DNA of 64,000 nt. It comes from an uncultured Christensenella sp. Its GTDB lineage: Bacteria > Bacillota > Clostridia > Christensenellales > Borkfalkiaceae. The translations under genes and the position numbers were made by a program. Positions 42,344-51,600 of the stretch are shown here, piece by piece (within the stretch, counting starts at the first letter, position 1; each line of letters starts with the position of its first letter). Where the stretch lies: the NCBI GenBank assembly GCA_910576655.1, contig CAJTJC010000007.1:1-64000 (forward strand), given 5' to 3'. The notes below the pieces were generated by a model. The model saw only the letters and a list, made by a program, of their open reading frames with translations. It had not been told where the DNA came from and searched no databases.

Positions 42344-42372
42344 ATTATAGAGCATATTTCCGCTATTGTCAA
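42344..42372 (-). promoter_or_regulatory. Promoter of the deo/nuclease operon
   Basis: Minus strand: TTGACA (42372-42367), 17 bp, TATAAT (42349-42344), with a leader of about 27 nt. No catabolite-control or DeoR-type palindrome is evident next to it. Every gene from 42310 to 32532 is separated by fewer than 40 bp, so one transcript of nearly 10 kb is likely. Confidence 0.82.
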
Positions 42373-42387
42373 TGCCTAATTTAAAAA

Positions 42388-42420
42388 TTAAAAGAGACGG
42401 CAAAACGCCGCCTCTTTTAT
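42388..42420 (-). terminator. Terminator of the surface-lipoprotein operon
   Basis: AAAAGAG-a-CGGC and GCCG-c-CTCTTTT form a stem around AAAAC, with T-rich sequence on the minus-strand exit side. It lies 19 bp after the stop of the 2059-aa gene. Confidence 0.85.
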
Positions 42421-42438
42421 ATTGTCCGAGTATTATTT

Positions 42439-45400
42439 TTAAAGTGAAAACCCATCGCAGGTAGCAGAGAAATCGTTGGTAATATACGCGTTATTGACGT
42501 ATGTACCGCCTGTACGGGTCAACTTATTGCCCGATACCGTCATAATAACGGTTTGACCTACGCCGCTGCCTATTGCCTTGGTTAAAGTCATAGTAAGCTC
42601 GTTACCTTTTAACTCTCCGATAAATTCAAACGCGCCGTAATAGCCGCAATCGATTTTACCTACGATAGTCGCCTCGTCGTTAAACGTTATAGTACAGTTG
42701 TTAGAATCGCCAAAACTGTCCTTATAAGTACCGTTAAACGTAAGCCCCGCAAAAGCAGACTTGCCGAGGAACTGCTTGTTTTCAACGTCGATAACGTACT
42801 TGGTTACCGCTTCGCCGTCGTATACGGATATACTCGTGCCGCTGACGACGTAAGTTTTGGTAGTGCCGACAACTCCGCCGAGACCGTCAAGCGTTATCGT
42901 GCCGCCTTCGGGAAGCGTATATTCGCCCGCATATCCGTCCTGAACGTAAGCAAAGCTTCCGTTTTCTTTATCGACGGTTATAACGTGCATACGGTTGTTG
43001 TGTGTAAATACCAGCTTGCCGTCCGAAATAACGTAACTGTCGGGAGTAGACGCGCCTACCGTTAGCGTACCGCCGCCGTCTACCACAATAGTCGTCCCTT
43101 CAAAAGTATAGGTGCCCTGATACCCGTCAAGCTCTACTACGTTTCCGTCCTTCAATACGGCTATAACCGAGCCGTCCGAAGCGCTGACGATATGGTTAGT
43201 ATTATGACATTTATCGGCAGTCTGACTACCCCAGCTTACGCCGGTATAGATTTTGTTGTCATATCCGAAGACGTTAACGTCCGGTTTCGATGCGTCGACA
43301 AATTTGACCGTTGCCCAGAACGTATAAGGATTTGTCTTTAAACCCGAGTAAACGACTTCTTTTACAAGTTCGGGATTAAACAGCAAATACGTATCGTTGC
43401 CTACGGAAGTCGCATTGCTGCCATACGCGTACCAGATAACTCCTACGGACTTATCGACATAAGCATACTTACCTACGTTTATCGCCCCCGAAGTCTTGCT
43501 GATGTCCGCATCCGACAGCGTACCCTTGGTTGAGCTATAGGCATATTCGCCCGCCACGCCCATCGTAAACGTTGTTGATTGACTTGCAATTATTTTGGTA
43601 CCGTTTTCACCCGCGCGGTAAAGATTCCAGCCCTTGTACGTTCCTGCCATTGCAGCAGGCGTTACCCACTTGGCGTAAACGTCGAGCGTAACGCCGGAAA
43701 TTACGGTATCGCCCGTAACCTCTGCGCCCCAGTCGCCGTCGGCGCCGTCCTTAGTGAACCAGCCCGCAAACGCCATTCCGTCGTTTTCGTAGTCGATTTC
43801 AGGCAAATTATCCGCTCCGATTGCGTCGTTCACGAAGCCGCCGCGGTACACCGTATCGGTATGTCCTGCCGCGTTAACGTGGAACGTAACTTCCGCTTGC
43901 GCGTCCCACTTGGCGTAAAGCGTTGCGTTTTCACCCGTAACGTACGTATCGGCAGCCTTCGACTTATATTCCGCATCGGTATACCAGCCACGGAATACGA
44001 AACCTTCCGCCGTCGGGTTCTTTGCCGTCAAATCCTGAGCAAAGAATTTATTTATCGTTATCGTTTCGTTTGCGCCGTTACCGTTCATTTCAAACGTAAC
44101 GGTTACAGAAGGTTGTTCGATAACGGTTGAGCCGTCGGCGCCGATTACGTATAGCGCGGAAGCTTTATAGCAGTCCTTAGCGTCAATATCGTTGCCGCCT
44201 GTTGCCGCGTCCTTAAAGGATACGCCGAAGTACACCTCGCCGTCCGCAATATAAATTCTGTAAGTAGTATCGGCGTCGAACGCATACTCTATTACCCTGT
44301 TCTTACCGCCGTTCCAGTAAGACGAAGAAATCTTATCGTAAATGCTACCCGTTTCTTTATTGTTAAGCAGCCAGACTTCAGAAATTTTCGTACTTACGCC
44401 TGATGACGCAGCCATAACTATCAGTCCGGTTTCGGGGTCGATTGCCGCATTATAAACGGAATTGCCTACTTTAACAGTAAGCTTTGTAGTTGAATTTTCG
44501 ACGTAAGCAATTTCAACCGCGCCGCTAAACGGATAGGCCGTTGCCTCCGCGTTACCGTAAGGGTCAACCGAAATCGCGTTGGAGCTTCTGTCGTCTTTAC
44601 CGCTAACGCCGGAGACATCTTTTCCGTAAATTCTTATAGGCGCGTAGATATCGTTAAACAGAGGCGCAGCCGTCCACTTTGCGTAAACCGTAAGATTTTC
44701 CGTCACCGTGCTGCCGCTAACCCATTCATCGCCCCAGTCGCCGTCAGCGCTGCCGTCTTTTAAGAACCAGCCGACGAACGCGTGCTTATTATACACGGGC
44801 ACGTCTATAACTGCGCTGTCTCCGACCGAGTAACGTATAGTTTCGTCCTGCGTTTCGCCGTCGTTGAATACAAGCGTCAGCGAAGCGGGATTAGAATACT
44901 TTGCGTAAATAGTCGCGTTTTCCGTGAGAATAAAAGTATCTTCTATTTTTTCGGTACATTCCGCGTCCTTAAAGTAGCCGTTGAACACAAACTCCGTATT
45001 GAACGACGCGCCGTCCGGCAACGAGGCAAAATTGTTGATATTGATATTTACGTTAAACGCCGCAATCTCGTCCGGAAGAGTCGTGCCTGCGGGCGCAACG
45101 GCGGTTACAGTTACCGTTGCCTCGGGCTTAACCGCCGTGTAGGCTTTCTCTGACAGCGTTACGTCCCAGTATTCCCTATTGACACCTTCGGAAACTACAA
45201 ACAAACCGAGACTACCGCCGTTAGTAACGTAAGTACCGGATTTTTCGCCCCAGATAAAGCTGCCCGTTCCGTCAAGCGAGATATCGCCGTCCGTACCGAT
45301 ATATGTACCGAAATATTCGTCAAGCGACTTAACATTGTTGTCGGCATTGAAACTGTCGCCCTTACTTGCAACCGCAAGAATGATAGTGTCATTCTTGTTA

Positions 45401-48400
45401 TCGCGGATTACCACCGTTTTGGCGGTTTTCATCGTTTTAGCGGTAAGGACGTTACCAAAGCTGTCAGTTACCGTAATATCGGCGTAAATCTTATTACCGT
45501 AGAAAAGTACGGTATCCGTTCCGACTTTGTTTTCAACGTCAACGATACGAACGTCGTAGCCTTTATTCTGTGTAAGTCCAAGCGTTGCCGTAGGCTGTTT
45601 GGAGCTGAACACGTCCATATCCGGGTCGATAGGATTGCTGCATTTGCTCTCGTTATCACCCGTAACAAGTATACCCGAAAGCATATCGTAAACGAAATAG
45701 CGCGTCGTATTGCCTATTTTAACCGTCATAAGCTGCGTCGCTTCGTCATACGATAAAACCTCGCCGGTAAATTTACCGGAAATTTTTCCGTCGACGGTTA
45801 TTTTAATGGTTTTGCCACCCGAGCAGTTGTCTTTATTGTAAGTATTTGCGCCGCTGTACGAACCCACGTACGCAGGTACCGCAACCCATTTTGCAATAAT
45901 AGTCGCACCGCTGTCTCCCGCGCCGACGGTCGCCCCCTCTTCAACGGCAATATCGCCGTCGTCCGTTACGATATACCAGCCGTCGAAATAAGTATTCGTC
46001 GACGCGTCGATATCGTACTTTTTATAGAGGGTAAGATACTCGCTTATTACGTCGCCTTCGCCAAGGTAAAGCGTGTTTTTGGTTTCGTCGGACTGGTCAT
46101 CCGCAAGTAAGCCTTCAAGCTTGATTACTACCTTTTCCGCCCACCTTGCGTAAAGAGTAACGTCCGATTCGGGAATAAACGCTCCGTCGATAAGCTCGAC
46201 TTCTATCGTGCAAGCCGCATCGAGATACCAGCCCTTGAACGTCATTGTCTGGTGCGTCATTGCACTTTCGGGCGGCAACTGGATGGGTACGAATTTGCTT
46301 TGGCCTTCAAGCGTTACGTTCTGGGTCTGATTATCGGGGAAATATCCGTTGAAATCAAGAGTGAGCGTCACCTTGGGCGCTGTCTGCGTGCAGGTACCGC
46401 CCTCCGCAGACATACCCACGCCCGAAAGCGTAAATTCGTAATAGACGGAATTCTGGGTTAACTTGTCGGTAATTATAACGCCGACGACGTTGTCAGAAAT
46501 GATTTTATATTCTCCGTCTTCGCTGTCAACCGCTATGTAGCCGCCGCCCTGTATCAGGACGGTTTTGCCGTCGGGAAGTTTATAGTAGCCTTCAAGCCCG
46601 TCGGACACGCCCCATTTTTCGGTGGTTACGTTCATTGCGTAGCCCTTTATGATTTCGTCGCCCGCGACTATGAAAGTCGTGCAACTGTCCGAAGCTTCCG
46701 TGAAGCACTCCGCCGCGGTGATTTCGGTTTTTTCAAGCGTTATGAATTTTACGCCGAAAAGCACGCCGTCGCCGTCAACGAACATATTCAAAGGCGTGGT
46801 GTCCCGAGTATAGGAAATAACGAAATCGCCGTCACAGGTCGCAGCCTCGAATGCAGACTTACCGACGACAGCTTCCGAAGGAACGGCAATATTCACTTCC
46901 GTCCAGCCGTTTGCCTGTATTACGAGCACGCCTGTATCCTTGTCTACGTAAGCATAGTACTCTATGCCCGTTTCCTCGTATTCGTCCGCAGCGCGCAAAG
47001 CGTAGTTCTCCGCTTCGCCCCAGTCGGTGTCGCCGCCGCTGCTGCCGGTTTTGTAGCCGTACTGAGTAATTTTAACAAGTCCGGTTTCGGGATTGACGTA
47101 TTCGAATACGAACTTGCCGCGGAACGGATAGCCCGTGCCGTAACCGATACCGTCGTCGCCTACCTGTAAAAACGCTGTGTTCCACGTATCGGCCAGATTG
47201 ATTTTTCCGTCGCTTAACCTAACGTTGACGGAAGAATAAGTTTTATTATCGTAAGGTGTGGACAGTTTGGGGGAAGTGATTACCGTTACGCTGCCGTAAA
47301 CTGCGTTGGTATAAGTTATACTGCCTGCGTGATTGTAGTCGGCCTTGACCTCTTCGCCCTTCGTCCAGAAAGAAGCGTCCGACAACGCGGGAAGCGCAAA
47401 CTTCTCGGTTGCAGAGGCATCCTCGGAACAGCCGTTTTCCGTACAGACGCGCACCGCTTCGCCCGTTGCGGACGAGGTGGGCTCTTTCGTAATCGTCCAG
47501 CCGCCGAACGTATGCGCAATTTTAGGAATCGCAACTTCGGTTACGGCTACGTCGTAAGTTCTGTTAATGTAATCCGCAACGCCGTCGGTGAGGTGCGTGG
47601 GACGGGTTTTTACGTTCTCCGTCCAGAAAGACTTATCCGAAAGCGCGGGTACGGTTTCGTACACGGTAAAGTTTTCGGAATGCGCGCTCGTATCCGTACA
47701 GGTGCGCTGTATTCTGCCGCCGTTTTCGATAGTGGGTCTTTCGCCCTCTACGAACGTCCACGCGCCGAAATTGTGCGCATCAGCGTTAGCGGGAAGCGTA
47801 ACGGTCACATTGCCGTACTCCGACGTATAAACCTGTTTGCCCGCCGTCGTATGCGTGGGGGGAACGTATTCGCCCTTATTTTCGGTCCATACCGTCGTAT
47901 CGCTTAGCGCGGGAATTTCTATCTCATCCTCGTGCTTATCGTTATCCGTGCAGACGCGCTTTGCCTTTCCGCCCTCGGTTAAAGTGGGGATTTCGGTAAT
48001 CGTCCAGCTGCCGTACGTATGCGCATCGCTGTCCGCAGGAAGCGTTAAAGTTACCTTACCGTATACCGACGTAAAAACTTTTTTACCGTCGGTAGTATGC
48101 GTAGGCGCAACCGCCTCATCCGTCTTTTCCGTCCATACCGACGCGTCCGACAGCGCGGGAACCGTAGCGGTTTCCTTGTATGCGTCGGTTGCCGAGCAGG
48201 TGCGCTCCGCTTTGCCCGTTTCGGTCATGGTGGGCTGCTTCGTAATCGTCCAGCCGCCGAACGAGTGGTCGTCGGTCTTGGGTACGGTTATCGTAACGGT
48301 GCCGAATTCCGAGCTGAACGTCCTGCTGCCCTCGGTCGTGTGCGTGGGCGCGGTGTAATCCGCAGTGCGCTCCGTCCATACCGCGGTATCGGTAAGCGCG

Positions 48401-48618
48401 GGCAGCGGGTAAGTTTCCTTGCCGCCGTCGTTATCGGAGCAGTAGCGCTCCGCCGTTCCGCCGCTTTCAAGCGTGGGATTGTTTACGATAGTCCACGAGC
48501 CGTAGCTATGCTCGTGACCGTCGTCGTCACCGCACGCGGCAAACGCCGCGCCGCCCGCGCCGATTGTCATAACCGACAGGACCGCCAACGCCGCTTTCGT
48601 AATATTGCGTTTTTTCAT
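42439..48618 (-). CDS. Giant repeat lipoprotein (2059 aa) with InlB-B-type modules
   Basis: Lipoprotein signal ending AAFAAC29. Five repeats of about 82 residues begin with H-(S/T/N)-(Y/F)-G-x-W at residues 37, 118, 200, 282 and 369. Each carries R-x-C, PAL(S/T)D, FWTE/VWTE, PTHTT and ends in a TVTLP-like strand. The rest alternates about six InlB-B/Listeria-Bacteroides repeats (pattern F-x-GW(Y/F)-x-D/K, ending LYA(K/R)W) with an unrecognised module of the type GTY…LDGxG…G (near residues 671, 1099, 1830 and 1894). There is no enzyme motif and no sortase signal. The role is probably adhesive or structural at the cell surface, inferred only from domains. Confidence 0.85.
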   Translation of the reverse strand: MKKRNITKAALAVLSVMTIGAGGAAFAACGDDDGHEHSYGSWTIVNNPTLESGGTAERYCSDNDGGKETYPLPALTDTAVWTERTADYTAPTHTTEGSRTFSSEFGTVTITVPKTDDHSFGGWTITKQPTMTETGKAERTCSATDAYKETATVPALSDASVWTEKTDEAVAPTHTTDGKKVFTSVYGKVTLTLPADSDAHTYGSWTITEIPTLTEGGKAKRVCTDNDKHEDEIEIPALSDTTVWTENKGEYVPPTHTTAGKQVYTSEYGNVTVTLPANADAHNFGAWTFVEGERPTIENGGRIQRTCTDTSAHSENFTVYETVPALSDKSFWTENVKTRPTHLTDGVADYINRTYDVAVTEVAIPKIAHTFGGWTITKEPTSSATGEAVRVCTENGCSEDASATEKFALPALSDASFWTKGEEVKADYNHAGSITYTNAVYGSVTVITSPKLSTPYDNKTYSSVNVRLSDGKINLADTWNTAFLQVGDDGIGYGTGYPFRGKFVFEYVNPETGLVKITQYGYKTGSSGGDTDWGEAENYALRAADEYEETGIEYYAYVDKDTGVLVIQANGWTEVNIAVPSEAVVGKSAFEAATCDGDFVISYTRDTTPLNMFVDGDGVLFGVKFITLEKTEITAAECFTEASDSCTTFIVAGDEIIKGYAMNVTTEKWGVSDGLEGYYKLPDGKTVLIQGGGYIAVDSEDGEYKIISDNVVGVIITDKLTQNSVYYEFTLSGVGMSAEGGTCTQTAPKVTLTLDFNGYFPDNQTQNVTLEGQSKFVPIQLPPESAMTHQTMTFKGWYLDAACTIEVELIDGAFIPESDVTLYARWAEKVVIKLEGLLADDQSDETKNTLYLGEGDVISEYLTLYKKYDIDASTNTYFDGWYIVTDDGDIAVEEGATVGAGDSGATIIAKWVAVPAYVGSYSGANTYNKDNCSGGKTIKITVDGKISGKFTGEVLSYDEATQLMTVKIGNTTRYFVYDMLSGILVTGDNESKCSNPIDPDMDVFSSKQPTATLGLTQNKGYDVRIVDVENKVGTDTVLFYGNKIYADITVTDSFGNVLTAKTMKTAKTVVIRDNKNDTIILAVASKGDSFNADNNVKSLDEYFGTYIGTDGDISLDGTGSFIWGEKSGTYVTNGGSLGLFVVSEGVNREYWDVTLSEKAYTAVKPEATVTVTAVAPAGTTLPDEIAAFNVNININNFASLPDGASFNTEFVFNGYFKDAECTEKIEDTFILTENATIYAKYSNPASLTLVFNDGETQDETIRYSVGDSAVIDVPVYNKHAFVGWFLKDGSADGDWGDEWVSGSTVTENLTVYAKWTAAPLFNDIYAPIRIYGKDVSGVSGKDDRSSNAISVDPYGNAEATAYPFSGAVEIAYVENSTTKLTVKVGNSVYNAAIDPETGLIVMAASSGVSTKISEVWLLNNKETGSIYDKISSSYWNGGKNRVIEYAFDADTTYRIYIADGEVYFGVSFKDAATGGNDIDAKDCYKASALYVIGADGSTVIEQPSVTVTFEMNGNGANETITINKFFAQDLTAKNPTAEGFVFRGWYTDAEYKSKAADTYVTGENATLYAKWDAQAEVTFHVNAAGHTDTVYRGGFVNDAIGADNLPEIDYENDGMAFAGWFTKDGADGDWGAEVTGDTVISGVTLDVYAKWVTPAAMAGTYKGWNLYRAGENGTKIIASQSTTFTMGVAGEYAYSSTKGTLSDADISKTSGAINVGKYAYVDKSVGVIWYAYGSNATSVGNDTYLLFNPELVKEVVYSGLKTNPYTFWATVKFVDASKPDVNVFGYDNKIYTGVSWGSQTADKCHNTNHIVSASDGSVIAVLKDGNVVELDGYQGTYTFEGTTIVVDGGGTLTVGASTPDSYVISDGKLVFTHNNRMHVITVDKENGSFAYVQDGYAGEYTLPEGGTITLDGLGGVVGTTKTYVVSGTSISVYDGEAVTKYVIDVENKQFLGKSAFAGLTFNGTYKDSFGDSNNCTITFNDEATIVGKIDCGYYGAFEFIGELKGNELTMTLTKAIGSGVGQTVIMTVSGNKLTRTGGTYVNNAYITNDFSATCDGFSL
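47235..48510 (-). repeat. Five tandem ~82-residue repeats in the giant lipoprotein
   Basis: Each unit has the consensus H-x-(Y/F)-G-x-W-T, then RxC(T/S), PALSDxxxWTE, PTHTTxG, and Y-x-VTVTLP. Units resemble the HTYGxW…CxxC…PALGH domain of other Bacillota surface proteins, but keep only one of the cysteines; the fifth keeps two in CTENGC. Confidence 0.85.
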
Positions 48619-48637
48619 AATTTTACTCCTTTTAAAT

Positions 48638-51600
48638 TCAAACGCGCGTAAATTCGGTACCGACCTTGAAGTAGCCTGCCGACGACGAGCTTACGTCTGT
48701 TGATGAACACTTGATAGCGTTCAGTCCCACCGCGTCGTTAAAGGTAAATACGAACTTGATTCCCTTTACCGTAACGGTTATTTTGTTACCTGTAACCGTA
48801 AAAGTGCCTTCCTCCCCGTCGCCGGTTACAAACAAGGGGTTGTATTTATCCATACCGTCCACGCTGAAATCGTCGGAAACGGACTTTACCGTCACTTTTC
48901 CGCCCGTCTTAAACTCGAAAACGGTCGTCACGCTGTAAGATTGTTCTGCAAATTCCGGAAGAACGGAATAGTCTGCGGAAAAAGATTTGCCTTCTAACAG
49001 CGTTTCATCTATTTTTATATTGCTGAGAGTATACGTTTTCTGTGCGGTACTGATTTTATAAACCTTGACAACGTCGGTAAACACCACCGTTACGCTGCTG
49101 CCGTAAACTACGTAATCGCCCGTCTTTGCCCCGACGGTTGCTTTTCCAAAACCGTCGAGAACCAAATCGAATTCGAGACTGCACGTATACGTTCCTCTGA
49201 ACGCGTCCGACCGAACGAGTTTGCCCATCTCGGAGATATTACCCCATTCGATAATTTTGACAAACCATTCGCTGCTGCCGTCGGTAAATTTCAGAAGCGC
49301 GCCGAGAGTATCGAAGTTGCCTTCAACGGTAACTATTTTTCCGAGTGCGGAATACGCGTCGGATAGGAACCATACGCTTCTGCCGCCCGCGGTTACCGAG
49401 CGGATAAAGATATCCGAACTCGCCGCCGTCTTTACGGTGCCCGTAGTAAGACAGTCGGTGAACATAAGCGCGCCGCGCGCAGTCACCCTGATAATTCCGT
49501 CCTCTATAAGCTCGCCCGTAATTGTAATTGCGCCCTTCTCGCACTGCGCCGTAGCAGTGAACGAGGTTGCGCCCAGCCTTGCGCTGCCGCTGAAGCTTAT
49601 TCCGCCGAATACGCCGGAAATTCTGCCGAATTCGTCTACGTTCAGCGTCGCTCCGCTGACCGCGCTCTGGGAATATCTGCCGAGCAGCCTGTTGCCGGTG
49701 TATAAGCTGTCAAGCACCTGCACCGCGTAGTACGAGGACTTTACGCTGCCGTTAACGGGGATATTGATAATTAATTGATAGAAGCCCGCTTTGCCGAAGC
49801 TTACGCGCGATACGTCTACGTATTTGGTCTTGGTTCCCGCGATTACGCCCTTCATCTGCTCGACGGAAAGCGCGCCGTCCTTGGTGACGATTGAAATACC
49901 GTCGAACAGCTCTTTATCGCCGACGCCCTTGCCGAGCACGAGGTTGCCCACCGTGACGATTGCGCCGTCGTAAATTTGAGCGCTGACGAACTGCTTTCCG
50001 ACCAAATCTATACCCGTAATTTCGCGTACGGTAAGCACGTTTTTATAATCCGAGAAAAGGAATTTAGCCGTCGTGCCGTATGAGAAATCGGGCGCGGGGT
50101 TGAGATAGGTAATTTCGACATTCGCGCCGTTGCGCTTGTACGAAAACGCCGTGGTCAGATACCTGCTTGAAGTATCGAAGTTGACTTCGCCCGTGCCGAA
50201 GCCGTCGAAGAAGAAGCAAACCGTGCCGAACTCGTACCTGCCGAACAAATCGTCGGGCGCGTCAAGCGTGAAGGTTTTGGTTGCCTTATCCAGTCGGAAC
50301 CTGTAAGAATAGGGAACGCTCATATCGTAGACGAGCCAGGTGTTGTCGTCGTAGGCGGGTCCGCCGTTTTTAATGGGAACCTGTTCGTTGGGCGTAAGGT
50401 CAAACACCTTTTTGTTGTCGACCGTAAGCGAAATCCTGTCGTTCGCGGCAACGGCGAATATCGCCGAATTGCCGTCTACGGTGCCCCTGAAAGCCATTCC
50501 CGCATATTCCGAAACGGCTGCGGTATTTTTGTTAATCATAGCCTTCGAGCCGCTCGTCATCGTAAAGCCGTACGTCTCGCCGCCGAAGCCGACCGAGGAA
50601 ACGAAGCCCTCTTTATTTTCGAAGTCGGGCGCAAAGCGGGCAAAGCCGAACACCTCGTCCCCGTAATAGACGTTGGAAGCCAGCTTGGAAATAAACGTAG
50701 TTTTCATTCCGTACCAGCTTTCCGTGCCGTCGGCTGCTTTAAGCTTGAAGAAGTCAAGCGTGTAAGAGCCTGCTCCGACGACGGTATTGCCAAGCGAGTT
50801 GGTCTGCAACACGTTGCAGCCCGTCGTGCTCGAATTGACCTCGATACTGCCCTCTACCGTCCACTTATCGCTATGGAAATAGACTAACGGTCTGCGGCGG
50901 TCGGTGTACGACATATGCAGCGAATTGTCGGGGTCGAGAGTTATAATTCCGTCGTCGTAACGGAAAATGTAGTCGTTTGTATACAGCTTTACGCTGAAAG
51001 TTCTGTCGTCGATAATAGAGACGATTTCCATTCTGTCGGAGCCGACGAACATTTCGCCGTCGGTATCGATAGTCAGGTTTTTAAGCGTTGCCGCGTAGGT
51101 CGAGGAATACGTCGGGTCGACCGCATACTGGTCCCATTCGTAATCGCCGTCGTCTTCCTCTTCCTCGTATGGCTCTATTTCGCTGAGCAGAGTTTTATAA
51201 GTGCCCGCCATAGCCGCGTCCAGCACTACCGCCTTGGACTGAGCCGTTACGCCCTTGTACGTCGCGGTAACGAAGTACACGCCCGCGTTAAACAGGTCAA
51301 TCTTGCCGCTTACCATATCGTCGGTAACCGTCACGCTTTCGCCGTTTTCCTCTATCGTGAACAGCTCGCGCGCGTAAACGGTCGTGCCGCTGAAAATTAC
51401 GCGCTCTCTGCCCGTAACGGTCACGCCGTTATCTACACGCAGTGCGTACGCCACCCTTACGGGGTCGGCGTCGGGTCCGAAAACGTAAACGTCGATTTCG
51501 ACGGTCTGCTCCGCAACCGAAGTAAAATCTACGGGCGGGGAAACTATCTGCGCATAGCAGGCGGTTATGTCCAATTTGTCCTTGTCGTCAATAAGCTTGC

